From contig NZ_LMPO01000009.1 of assembly GCF_001424385.1 (NCBI RefSeq), forward strand, positions 515,628 to 579,627: 64,000 nucleotides of DNA, in the 5' to 3' direction. This stretch comes from Curtobacterium sp. Leaf183. GTDB lineage: Bacteria; Actinomycetota; Actinomycetes; Actinomycetales; Microbacteriaceae. Both the position numbers and the translations under genes were made by a program. The notes under the pieces were generated by a model. It did not search any database, was not told where the DNA came from, and was given only the letters and a program-made list of their open reading frames with translations. Each line of letters begins with the position of its first letter. Within the stretch, counting starts at the first letter, position 1. Shown piece after piece: positions 51,982 to 60,038 of the stretch.

Positions 51982-53208
51982 GTGACGACACCCCGCACCG
52001 ACCCTGCCGGGGGCCAGCAGAGCGACCGCGAACGCGCGCTCTCCTGGCTCCGGCAGGTGTCGGGCGAACTCTCGACCGCCACCATCAAGCGGCTCGAGGA
52101 CACGCTCCCCTGGTACAGCGAGATGCCACCCGGCCGCCGGTCCGCCGTCGGCATGGTGGCGCAGGCCGGCATCACGTCGTTCATCTCATGGCTCGAGGGC
52201 AGCGCGTCGACCCCGTGGATCGCGGCCGCCGACGTCTTCGGATCGGCACCGCGCGAACTGCTGCGCTCGGTGAGCCTGCAGCAGACCCTCCAGCTCATCC
52301 GCGTCGTGGTGACGGTCGTCGAGGAACGCGCCGCCGACGACGAGATGCTGCAGGAGGCGATCCTCAAGTACTCCCGCGACATCGCCTTCGCCGCTGCCGA
52401 CGTGTACGCCCGCGCGGCCGAGGCCCGTGGGCTCTGGGACGCGCGACTCGAGGCACTGGTCGTCGACTCGATCCTGTCCGGGGAGTACGACGACGAACTG
52501 CCGTCCCGCATCGCCGCCCTCGGCTGGCACGGGCACGGCGAGGTCGCGGTGCTCGTCGGGACCGCGCCGAAGCAGCTCGAGGTGGACCAGGTCCGCCGCA
52601 CGGCCCGGCACATGGACGCCGACGTGCTGATCGGGGTACAGGGCTCACGACTCGTCGTGGTCATCGGTCGCGCGACCCCGCGCGACGACGTGCCCGACGG
52701 CGAGGAACCGGTCTCGTTCATGGCCATCGCGCAGTCACTCGAGCCGTTGTTCGGCGAGGGGCACCTGGTCCTCGGCAACGAGGTCCCGGGGGTGGTGGAC
52801 GCGTCCACCTCGGCGAAGGCCGCACTGGCCGGCTTCGCGGTCGCGCGGGCCTGGCGCGGCGCTCCCCGTCCCGCGCTGGCCGACGACCTGCTGCCGGAGC
52901 GTGCACTCGCCGGCGACCCGCTCGCCCGGTCCGCGCTCGTGCAGCGCATCTACGTGCCGCTGAAGGACCAGTCCACCGAGCTCCTGCAGACGCTCTGGTG
53001 CTACCTGGACACCGGCCGGTCGCTCGAGGCCACGGCGCGGGAGCTCTTCGTGCACCCGAACACCGTCCGCTACCGCCTGCGCCGCGTCGCCGACATCATC
53101 GGCTGGGACGCCACGCACGCCCGTGACGCCCTGATCGTGCAGTCGGCGCTCATCCTCGGGGCCATGTCCGAGTCGGCGTCGGGCCGTCGCCGCCCGGTCC
53201 GCCGGTAG
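51982..53208 (+). CDS. fasR: PucR-type regulator, FasR-like activator of fatty acid synthesis
   Basis: 408 residues. The N-terminal regulatory domain includes LPWYSEMPPGRRSAVGMVAQAG. A central GGDEF-like/CdaR_GGDEF domain is at about 165-290. The C-terminal HTH_30 includes LEATARELFVHPNTVRYRLRRV (about 345-375). In Streptomyces the regulator encoded at this same position before fabD-fabH-acpP-fabF is FasR, an activator of that operon; the position and domain layout match. GTG start 9 bases after aceE. The fabD promoter 15-75 bases downstream is its expected target. Confidence 0.87.
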   Translation: MTTPRTDPAGGQQSDRERALSWLRQVSGELSTATIKRLEDTLPWYSEMPPGRRSAVGMVAQAGITSFISWLEGSASTPWIAAADVFGSAPRELLRSVSLQQTLQLIRVVVTVVEERAADDEMLQEAILKYSRDIAFAAADVYARAAEARGLWDARLEALVVDSILSGEYDDELPSRIAALGWHGHGEVAVLVGTAPKQLEVDQVRRTARHMDADVLIGVQGSRLVVVIGRATPRDDVPDGEEPVSFMAIAQSLEPLFGEGHLVLGNEVPGVVDASTSAKAALAGFAVARAWRGAPRPALADDLLPERALAGDPLARSALVQRIYVPLKDQSTELLQTLWCYLDTGRSLEATARELFVHPNTVRYRLRRVADIIGWDATHARDALIVQSALILGAMSESASGRRRPVRR

Positions 53209-53222
53209 GGGTCCCACAATGT

Positions 53223-53268
53223 CGCTCCCCGATCTGTGTCGGGTGTCCACACGGGTGCCGCTCCCCGA
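53223..53268. promoter_or_regulatory. Direct repeats CGCTCCCCGA upstream of fabD
   Basis: Two exact 10-mers at 53223-53232 and 53259-53268, 36 bases apart, within the 78-base gap between fasR and fabD. They are a candidate FasR site; the fabD start follows 18 bases after the second copy. Confidence 0.45.
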
Positions 53269-53286
53269 CCCCGACAGGATTGTCCG

Positions 53287-54234
53287 GTGATCGTCGTCGT
53301 CGCGCCCGGACAGGGCTCCCAGACCCCCGGCTTCCTCGCCCCCTGGCTCGAGGACGCCGCCGTCCGTGACCGCGTCGGGGAGTGGTCCGAGGCGATCGGC
53401 GTCGACCTCGCCCTGCACGGCACCGAGTCCGACGCGGACACGATCAAGGACACCGCGCTCGCGCAGCCGCTCATTGTCGCGGCCGGCATCGTCACCGCGG
53501 ACGCGCTGCTGGCCGACGGCCGCCGCGCCCTGGTCGGCGGCGTCGCCGGCCACTCCGTCGGGGAGTTCACCGCGGCGGCGGTCGCCGGCGTCCTGCAGCC
53601 GACCGACGCCGTCGCCCTGGTCGCCGAACGCGGGCGCGCGATGGCCGACGCGGCCGCGCTCGAGCCGACGTCGATGGCCGCGGTCCTCGGTGGCGACCCG
53701 GACGAGCTCGCGCAGGCGCTCGAGGCGCACGGCCTCGTCCCCGCGAACCACAACGGCGGCGGACAGACGGTCGTCGCCGGCCCCGCCGCAGCGATCGCCG
53801 CCCTCGCCGCCGACCCGCCCGCCAAGGCCCGCGTGGTGCCGCTCGCCGTCGCGGGTGCGTTCCACACGCGCTTCATGAGCCCGGCCGTCGACCGCGTGGC
53901 CCCGGTCGCCGCGTCGGCGTCCGTCGCCGACCCCACGCTCCCGATCTGGACGAACGCCGACGGCTCCCGTGTCGACGACGGCCGCCATTTCGTCGACCTG
54001 ATGGTGCGCCAGATCGCCAGCCCCGTGCACTGGGACGCCGTGATGGACTCGTTCCGACAGGCCGACGTCACCGGGATCATCGAACTCGCGCCGGCCGGCG
54101 CACTCGTCGGACTCGCGAAGCGCGGCCTGCGCGGCACGCCCACCGTCGCGATCAAGACCCCCGAGGACCTGCCGGCCGCGATCGAACTGCTGCAGAGCGC
54201 CCAGGGCGCGGAGAAGACCGAGGTGACCGCGTGA
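53287..54234 (+). CDS. fabD: Malonyl-CoA:ACP malonyltransferase FabD
   Basis: 315 residues. It transfers malonyl from CoA to AcpP to start fatty acid elongation. The opening VVAPGQGSQTPGF is typical, the catalytic Ser90 lies in GHSVGEF, the Arg in VAERGRAM binds the malonyl carboxylate, and the His is in VAGAFHTRFM. The GTG start at 53287 gives the canonical IVVVAPGQGSQ N-terminus, and AGGATT 5 bases before suggests a leaderless start. The stop overlaps the fabH GTG (GTGA). Confidence 0.95.
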   Translation: MIVVVAPGQGSQTPGFLAPWLEDAAVRDRVGEWSEAIGVDLALHGTESDADTIKDTALAQPLIVAAGIVTADALLADGRRALVGGVAGHSVGEFTAAAVAGVLQPTDAVALVAERGRAMADAAALEPTSMAAVLGGDPDELAQALEAHGLVPANHNGGGQTVVAGPAAAIAALAADPPAKARVVPLAVAGAFHTRFMSPAVDRVAPVAASASVADPTLPIWTNADGSRVDDGRHFVDLMVRQIASPVHWDAVMDSFRQADVTGIIELAPAGALVGLAKRGLRGTPTVAIKTPEDLPAAIELLQSAQGAEKTEVTA

Positions 54235-55292
54235 CGGACGCAAGCAACACCGACGACCGGGCCACGAACCTCCAGGCCGGCCCGACCGCGACGGTCCGTC
54301 CGGTGCTGTCGCAGCGCCGCGGACACGAGTTCAGCCGCATCCTCGGGTTCGGCGCCGCCCGCGGCGAGAAGACCGTCCCGAACGACGACCTGATCGGGCC
54401 GATCGACTCCTCCGACGAGTGGATCCGCCAGCGGACCGGCATCATCACGCGCATGCGCGCCGGTGCCGACGTCGAGGCCGTCGACCTGGCCGAGGCCGCC
54501 GCACGCGAGGCGATCGCGAAGTCCGGCATCACCGCGGACCAGATCGGCGTCGTGCTCGTCAGCACCGTCACCCACACCGTCGCGACCCCGTCGATGGCAG
54601 CGCTCCTCGCCGAGCGCATCGGCGCCACCCCCGCGGCGGCGTACGACATCAGCGCCGCGTGCGCCGGGTACGCCTACGGCATCGCCCAGGCCGACTCGTT
54701 CGTGAAGTCCGGCGTCGCCGACCACGTGTTGGTCGTGGGCGCCGAGAAGCTCAGCGACGTCGTCGACCCGACGGACCGCTCGATCTCGTTCCTGCTCGGC
54801 GACGGAGCGGGCGCCGCGATCGTCGGACCCAGCGACTTCGCGGGGATCGGCCCCAGCATCTGGGGGTCCGACGGCTCCAAGTGGGACGCGATCGGCATGA
54901 CCGCGACCTACAACGAGTGGGCGGCCGGCGCTCCCCGGCCGACGATGCGACAGGCGGGGCAGACCGTGTTCCGCTGGGCCGTCTGGGAGATGGTCAAGGT
55001 CGCACGCGAAGCACTCGACGCCGCCGGGGTCCGCCCCGACCAGCTCGCCGCCTTCGTGCCGCACCAGGCGAACATCCGCATCATCGACGAGTTCGCCAAG
55101 CAGCTCGGCATCCCGGAGTCCGTGATGATCGCCCGCGACATCACGACGACGGGCAACACCTCGGCCGCGAGCATCCCGCTCGCGACGCACCGCCTGCTCG
55201 AGGAGCACCCCGCCCTGTCGGGCGGCCTCGCCCTGCAGATCGGGTTCGGCGCCGGACTCGTGTTCGGTGCGCAGGTGGTCGTCCTGCCCTAG
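54231..55292 (+). CDS. fabH: 3-Oxoacyl-ACP synthase III FabH
   Basis: 353-residue initiating condensing enzyme, joining an acyl-CoA primer (branched or acetyl) with malonyl-ACP. The catalytic triad is Cys144 in DISAACAGYAYG, His in PHQANIRII and Asn in GNTSAAS. An N-terminal extension of about 30 residues precedes the usual RILGFGAARGEKTVPND. In iso/anteiso-fatty-acid-making Actinobacteria this enzyme sets branching. The GTG overlaps the fabD stop; acpP follows 105 bases later. Confidence 0.95.
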   Translation: MTDASNTDDRATNLQAGPTATVRPVLSQRRGHEFSRILGFGAARGEKTVPNDDLIGPIDSSDEWIRQRTGIITRMRAGADVEAVDLAEAAAREAIAKSGITADQIGVVLVSTVTHTVATPSMAALLAERIGATPAAAYDISAACAGYAYGIAQADSFVKSGVADHVLVVGAEKLSDVVDPTDRSISFLLGDGAGAAIVGPSDFAGIGPSIWGSDGSKWDAIGMTATYNEWAAGAPRPTMRQAGQTVFRWAVWEMVKVAREALDAAGVRPDQLAAFVPHQANIRIIDEFAKQLGIPESVMIARDITTTGNTSAASIPLATHRLLEEHPALSGGLALQIGFGAGLVFGAQVVVLP

Positions 55293-55397
55293 GACGACCG
55301 CCACTTCCCACAGTCCCGCCCGGCGGCGGGCGCGGGTCCACCCCGTGCCCTAGGCTGGTCCACGGTCAAACGACACCCCCCTCAAGGAGACACCATC

Positions 55398-55646
55398 ATG
55401 GCCCTGTCCAACGAAGAAGTCCTCGCCGGCCTGGCCGAGCTGATCAACGACGAGACCGGCATCGCGACCGACACGGTGCAGGCCGACAAGTCGTTCACGG
55501 ACGACCTCGACATCGACTCCATCTCGATGATGACGATCGTCGTCAACGCCGAAGAGAAGTTCGACGTCAAGATCCCCGACGAAGAGGTCAAGAACCTCAA
55601 GACCGTCGGTGACGCCGTCGACTTCATCGTCAAGGCCCAGGCCTGA
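55398..55646 (+). CDS. acpP: Acyl carrier protein AcpP
   Basis: 82-residue fatty-acid carrier protein. The phosphopantetheine Ser41 is in DLDIDSISMMTIV, where D-S-I replaces the common D-S-L. Strongly acidic, typical helix pattern ending VGDAVDFIVKAQ. AAGGAGA precedes the ATG. It is distinct from the cluster-specific carrier protein at 42931. Confidence 0.96.
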   Translation: MALSNEEVLAGLAELINDETGIATDTVQADKSFTDDLDIDSISMMTIVVNAEEKFDVKIPDEEVKNLKTVGDAVDFIVKAQA

Positions 55647-55739
55647 CACGAACTTCCTGAGCGCCGTGGTCCGGCTCGACCTCACCGGTCACGGGCCGCG
55701 GCGCTCGCCATGTCCACCTCAGCAGAAACCAGTCGTTCC

Positions 55740-56984
55740 ATGACCAACAAGACCGTCGTCGTCACCGGGATCGGTGCGATCTCCCCCCTCGCCGCGACCG
55801 CCTCGGAGACCTGGGACGCCCTGCTCGCGGGCAAGTCGGGCATCACCAGGATCGAGGACCCGCGCTTCGCCGAGCTCGAACTCCCCGTCGAGTTCGCCGG
55901 CCAGGCGCGCCACTGGATCACCGACCAGCTCACCCGCCCCGAGACCAAGCGGCTCGACCCCTCGTCGCAGCTCTCGCTGATCGCCGCGCGCGAAGCCTGG
56001 GCCGACGCCGGCATCGACAACGCGACCGTCGTCCCCGAACGGCTGATCGTCGACTGGGCCACGGGCATCGGCGGGGTCAACACCCTGCTCGACGCGTGGG
56101 ACACCCTGCGTGAGCGCGGCCCGCGGCGCGTCCTGCCGATGACGGTCCCGATGCTGATGGCGAACGGGCCGGCAGCGGCCATCGAGATGGAGTTCGGTGC
56201 CCGCGGTGGCGCCCGGACCTACCTCTCCGCCTGCGCGTCCTCCACCGAGTCCCTGGCCGAGGCCTACCGGCACGTCGCGACCGGTGACGCCGACATCGTC
56301 ATCGCCGGTGGGGCCGAGGCGGCACTGCACCCGATGCCGCTCGCGTCGTTCGCAGCGATGCAGGCGCTCTCGCGTCGCAACGACTCCCCCGAGACAGCAT
56401 CGCGTCCGTACGACGTCACGCGTGACGGCTTCGTGCTCGCCGACGGTGCTGCAGCGCTGATCCTCGAGACGAAGGAGCACGCCGAGGCCCGCGGCGCGAA
56501 GATCTACGCCGAGGTCGCCGGCGCCGGCATCACCTCGGACGCGTTCCACATCACGGCGCCCGACCCCGAGGGCAGCGCAGCCGCCCGCGCCGTCCTCATG
56601 GCGCTCGAGCACGCCGGTGCCACGCGTGAGGACGTCGTGCACGTCAACGCGCACGCCACGTCGACCCCGGTCGGGGACATCGCCGAGTACCACGCGATGC
56701 GCCGGGTCTTCGGGGACCACCTCGACTCCGTCGTCGTGTCGGCCACCAAGGCCTCGACCGGACACCTGCTCGGTGGTGCGGGTGCGCTCGAGGCCGTGTT
56801 CACGGTCCTGGCGCTGCACGAACGGGTCGCCCCGCCGACGATCAACCTCACGCAGCAGGACCCCGAGATCGTCATGGACGTCGCGACCGCACCGCGCGAG
56901 CTGCCCGAGGGCGACCTGGTCGCGCTGAGCAACTCGTTCGGCTTCGGTGGCCACAACGCGGTCGTCGCGTTCCGCTCGGCCTAG
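55740..56984 (+). CDS. fabF: 3-Oxoacyl-ACP synthase II FabF
   Basis: 414-residue elongating condensing enzyme. The catalytic Cys is near residue 165 in SACASSTE, with the two His residues in HVNAHATSTPVGD and TKASTGHLLGGAGA. I chose the ATG at 55740 (MTNKTVVVTGIGA), the family's normal N-terminus; the ATG at 55710 would add 10 residues. No clear Shine-Dalgarno stands before either. It is the last fab gene before the strong hairpin at 57008. Confidence 0.95.
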   Translation: MTNKTVVVTGIGAISPLAATASETWDALLAGKSGITRIEDPRFAELELPVEFAGQARHWITDQLTRPETKRLDPSSQLSLIAAREAWADAGIDNATVVPERLIVDWATGIGGVNTLLDAWDTLRERGPRRVLPMTVPMLMANGPAAAIEMEFGARGGARTYLSACASSTESLAEAYRHVATGDADIVIAGGAEAALHPMPLASFAAMQALSRRNDSPETASRPYDVTRDGFVLADGAAALILETKEHAEARGAKIYAEVAGAGITSDAFHITAPDPEGSAAARAVLMALEHAGATREDVVHVNAHATSTPVGDIAEYHAMRRVFGDHLDSVVVSATKASTGHLLGGAGALEAVFTVLALHERVAPPTINLTQQDPEIVMDVATAPRELPEGDLVALSNSFGFGGHNAVVAFRSA

Positions 56985-57007
56985 AGCGACGCGGCGCACG
57001 GCACCGC

Positions 57008-57053
57008 GGAACGGACACGGCACCTCGCGATCGCGGGGTGCCGTGTCCGTTCC
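57008..57053 (+). terminator. Long hairpin after fabF
   Basis: The arms GGAACGGACACGGCACC and GGTGCCGTGTCCGTTCC (17 perfect pairs) flank a 12-base loop that itself contains the palindrome CGCGATCGCG; outer GCACCG/CGGTGC can extend the stem. It ends the fatty acid operon. Confidence 0.8.
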
Positions 57054-57143
57054 CCGGTGCCGTCTGAGGAGCCACCGGACAGGAGGCCCGGTGCGGCTTC
57101 CCGGCGTCGCCTCGGCCCGGTCGTGCGGAGCAGTGACACACAC

Positions 57144-57171
57144 GAGACGCCGCCGTGTTCGGCGGCGTCTC
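57144..57171 (-). terminator. Hairpin after DUF3145 gene
   Basis: GAGACGCCGCCG and CGGCGGCGTCTC (12 perfect pairs) with loop TGTT, 38 bases past the DUF3145 stop on the minus strand. Confidence 0.7.
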
Positions 57172-57208
57172 GCGGGATCGGGGGCGCGCTGGGCGCGGTC
57201 GCGGCGGG

Positions 57209-57709
57209 TCAGCCGACGCGGTGGAGCCAGACGACGGGGTTGCCCTCGGCGGCGTGACGGAACGGCTCGAGCTCGTCGTCCCAGGCCTGCCCGAGTGCCA
57301 GCCGCAGTTCGCGGTGCAGTTCGAGTGCGTTGCTGCCGGCGACCTCCATGGCGTAGCGCACACGGTCCTCGGGGATGACCATGTTGCCGGTGACGTCGGT
57401 CTGCGCGTAGAAGACGCCGAGGTCGGGCGTGTGCATCCACCGGCCGCCGTCAGAAGCCGCTGTGGGTTCCTCGGTGACCTCGTAGCGCAGGTGCTCCCAT
57501 CCGCGCAGCGCGGAGGCGATGGCCGCTCCGGTGCCGATCGCGCCGGTCCACGTGTACTCGGTTCGACGGGCGCCGTCCTGAGCGGGCTGGTCGAGCCATG
57601 AGAAGTTCACGGCGCGACTCATCGCGCGACCTGCTGCCCATTCGACGTGGGGGCAGAGCGCGCGAGGGGAGGAGTGCACGTAGAGCACTCCCGACGCAGT
57701 CCCGGTCAT
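57209..57709 (-). CDS. DUF3145 protein
   Basis: 166-residue protein of the actinobacterial DUF3145 family, encoded next to the fab operon in many Actinobacteria; function unknown. The characteristic start is TASGVLYVHSSPRALCPHVEWA, with WTGAIGTGAAIASALRGW and LRYEVTEEPT in the middle. The ATG has GGAGGA 3-8 bases upstream. It converges on fabF and is separated from it by two hairpins. Cytoplasmic, no membrane segment. Its conserved neighbourhood suggests a link to lipid synthesis, but this is not shown by sequence. Confidence 0.88.
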   Translation of the reverse strand: MTGTASGVLYVHSSPRALCPHVEWAAGRAMSRAVNFSWLDQPAQDGARRTEYTWTGAIGTGAAIASALRGWEHLRYEVTEEPTAASDGGRWMHTPDLGVFYAQTDVTGNMVIPEDRVRYAMEVAGSNALELHRELRLALGQAWDDELEPFRHAAEGNPVVWLHRVG

Positions 57710-57894
57710 GGTTCCTCCGATCATCAGGTGCGACTTCCCCATCGACCTGTGCAGGAGGCCCATCGGCCAGTGCTGGAGGATCCGTGATCAGCGCTCGAGA
57801 GCGGCCCGGAACCATCGATATGCGATTGTGATGTCCTGTCGGACACGCCCATTATGCAGCGTGCCCGCTGGGAACGGCAAGGCCGCGCCCGCGA

Positions 57895-58710
57895 TCAGTG
57901 GAAGACAGCCCCGTCGACGTCGAGCGGGTGTCGCTCCCCCGCCGCGATCGGCGCGCTCACGCGGTTCGACGGCGGTGGGATCGGGCAGGCGTACTGGTAC
58001 GAGAACGCGCACGGCGGCAGCACCAGCCGGTTCCAGTCGAGCTCGACCTCGGCGGCGACGCCGGGGTCGTCGAGGAACAGGAACCGACCCATCGAGTAGG
58101 CGCTGCCGGGGTCGCTCTCGGGCAGCGCACTCGTGCCGTCCTGGACGATCAGCTGGAGTCGCTGCGTCCCGCCGTACGGCGCCGACCGCACCGCGACGAG
58201 CTCCGCCGTCTGCCCGCCGACAGTCGTCGTGACCGTGCCGGCGACCACGAGCGGTTCGCCGGCGGCGTCGAGGACGTGACCAGGCGCCGCGTGGTCGGAG
58301 ACCGGGACGAACCGGCCAGTGGTGACGAACCCATCGGACGCGGGGAACCTATCGATGCGCGCGAAGCGGGTGATCGCCTCGGCGGCGGGATCCCAGACAC
58401 GCAGGGTGTGTCCACCGCCGGTCGCCGCGACGGTGCCGGCGCGCCCGTCGGGGAACGCGACGACGGAGGCGACCACGGCGTCGTCCCCAGCGACCAGGAC
58501 CGTGCCGTCGACCGGCACCCCGTCGACGACGACCCCGTCCTCGGCACCGGCGGTCACGGTCAGTCCGCCCGTGGCGGGGGCCCACTGACCGGGTACGGGC
58601 CAGACCACCTGGGGCTGGTCGACCCGCTGCGCATTGACCAGGGCGAGCGGCCCACGCGGACTGCGCACCCAGCGATCACGTGCCGTCGCTGCGTCGTCGA
58701 GCTCGGTCAC
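57895..58710 (-). CDS. DUF1684 protein
   Basis: 271-residue DUF1684-family protein. The C-terminal family signature is visible: SMGRFLFLDDPG, VELDWNRLVLPPCAFSYQYACP and PIPPPSNRV, followed by IAAGERH. The N-terminal part has the opening RSPRGPLALVN. The family is a beta-rich enzyme-like fold of unknown function. The GTG start overlaps the AI-2E transporter stop by 4 bases, so the two are one operon. Confidence 0.87.
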   Translation of the reverse strand: MTELDDAATARDRWVRSPRGPLALVNAQRVDQPQVVWPVPGQWAPATGGLTVTAGAEDGVVVDGVPVDGTVLVAGDDAVVASVVAFPDGRAGTVAATGGGHTLRVWDPAAEAITRFARIDRFPASDGFVTTGRFVPVSDHAAPGHVLDAAGEPLVVAGTVTTTVGGQTAELVAVRSAPYGGTQRLQLIVQDGTSALPESDPGSAYSMGRFLFLDDPGVAAEVELDWNRLVLPPCAFSYQYACPIPPPSNRVSAPIAAGERHPLDVDGAVFH

Positions 58711-59894
58711 GCCTGCTCCTGCCGGGGGTAGATGACCTTCTGCACGATGATGATCACCGATGCGGCGACCGGGACCGCGACGAGTGCACCGAGCACCCCG
58801 CCGATCGTGGCCCCGGCGACGGCCGCGATCACGACGAGGGCACCGGGGACCTGGACCGCGCGGGACATGATGCGCGGCGAGATCAGGTACGACTCGACCT
58901 GCATGTACACCAGGTAGTAGATCGCCGCGGCGAGGGCCGTGGCGGGGGACGCGAACAGGCACAGGAGCGAGATGACGATCGCGGCGCCGATGGTGCCCAC
59001 GAGCGGGATGAGCGAGCCCATGAACGCGAAGGTGGCCAGCAGCACCGGCAGCGGCGCGCCGATGATGAGCAGGAAGACCAGGCTGAGGACCCCGTTGATG
59101 CCGGCCTGGCTGATCTGTCCGACGACGTACCGGCCGACCGACGAGGTCACCTCTTCGCTGACGGCGATGTAGTTCTGCCGACGCGACGCCGGGACGAAGC
59201 GGTACATCATGCGCTTCATCCCCCGCATCGACGCGAGGAAGTAGAGCATCAGGATGAGGACGATGAGGGCGCCCGTGAGCCCCGACAGGATGCCGCTGCC
59301 GACCGCGAGGATCCCGCCGCCGAGACTGAGGAGGTTGCCCGGGTCCTCGACGAAGGACTGCACCGACTGCAGCGCGTGGTCAACGTCGAACGAGCCGGCG
59401 AACTGCTTCGAGAGGTTCTGCACCCACTCCAGCTGTGAGACGTTCTCGACGATGTCCGGGAAGTTCTGCACCAGGTTCGTGGCCTGGGCGATCAGGATCG
59501 GCACCACGGCGAACACGACCCCGGCGAACGCGGCCAGCACCGTGATCACCACCGCGAGGATGGCCAGCCAGCGCGGGATGTAGCGCTCGAGGAACGTCAC
59601 CAGCGGGTCGAGGCCGAGCGCGATGAACAGGGCGACGCCGATGTAGACCAGGACGGTCGACAGCTGGCCGATCAGCGAACCCGCCAGCAGGGCGACGAGC
59701 ACACCGATGCCGCCCATGAACCCGATGCGGAAGGCGTTCACGCGCACGCCGGTGGATCCCTTGGAGGCCTCGAACGTCACGTTCGGGGTGGGGCCTTGGC
59801 TATCGACCACGTCAGGTCCGTGGCTCTTGTTCTTGCGGAAGTGCACGTGGGGCGGGCCGGCCTTTCGGGTCTTCTCGGACCCGCGCTGGGTCAC
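58707..59894 (-). CDS. AI-2E family transporter
   Basis: Up to 395 residues with eight hydrophobic helices (first at about 56-80), and the family's GLDPLVTFLERYIPRW, LSGLTGALIVLILMLYFLAS and GTIGAAIVISLLCLF segments. The family includes transporters of autoinducer-2 and Na+/H+ antiporters, so the substrate is not settled. The start is uncertain: the GTG used lies inside the 27-bp repeat next to tRNA-Met, and the N-terminal 40 residues are charged and low in similarity. Downstream DUF1684 overlaps it by 4 bases. Confidence 0.85.
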   Translation of the reverse strand: MTQRGSEKTRKAGPPHVHFRKNKSHGPDVVDSQGPTPNVTFEASKGSTGVRVNAFRIGFMGGIGVLVALLAGSLIGQLSTVLVYIGVALFIALGLDPLVTFLERYIPRWLAILAVVITVLAAFAGVVFAVVPILIAQATNLVQNFPDIVENVSQLEWVQNLSKQFAGSFDVDHALQSVQSFVEDPGNLLSLGGGILAVGSGILSGLTGALIVLILMLYFLASMRGMKRMMYRFVPASRRQNYIAVSEEVTSSVGRYVVGQISQAGINGVLSLVFLLIIGAPLPVLLATFAFMGSLIPLVGTIGAAIVISLLCLFASPATALAAAIYYLVYMQVESYLISPRIMSRAVQVPGALVVIAAVAGATIGGVLGALVAVPVAASVIIIVQKVIYPRQEQA

Positions 59895-59947
59895 GACGTG
59901 GAGCGGGCCAGCGTCAGGAACTTCTCGAACCCGCGCTGGGTCACGAC
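59871..59947. repeat. 27-bp direct repeat downstream of tRNA-Met
   Basis: The block beginning CTTCTCGGACCCGCGC (59871-59897) recurs at 59921-59947 with one mismatch, exactly 50 bases apart; on the minus strand both copies include GGGTTCGAG or its one-base variant, shared with the tRNA T-arm. The second copy lies 4 bases from the tRNA 3' end. Confidence 0.75.
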
Positions 59948-59951
59948 TACG

Positions 59952-60026
59952 TGGGGCGGGCGGGACTCGAACCCGCGAATCGTTCCGTTATGAGCAGACT
60001 GCCTTGACCAGCTTGGCTACCGCCCC
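59952..60026 (-). tRNA. tRNA-Met (CAT)
   Basis: 75 bases on the minus strand. The acceptor GGGGCGG pairs with CCGCCCC, followed by A. The D-arm is AGCC-AAGCTGGTCAA-GGC. The anticodon loop CTCATAA gives CAT. The T-arm GCGGG-TTCGAGT-CCCGC is perfect. The anticodon stem is weak (position 27-43 mismatched, one G-T). It is probably an elongator, since it lacks the initiator's unpaired 1-72 and three G-C stem pairs. Confidence 0.9.
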
Positions 60027-60038
60027 TCGTCGGCAGGC

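Noticed and set aside
49223-51991. 922-codon frame antisense to aceE
   Set aside because: Low-complexity translation; aceE is unambiguous.
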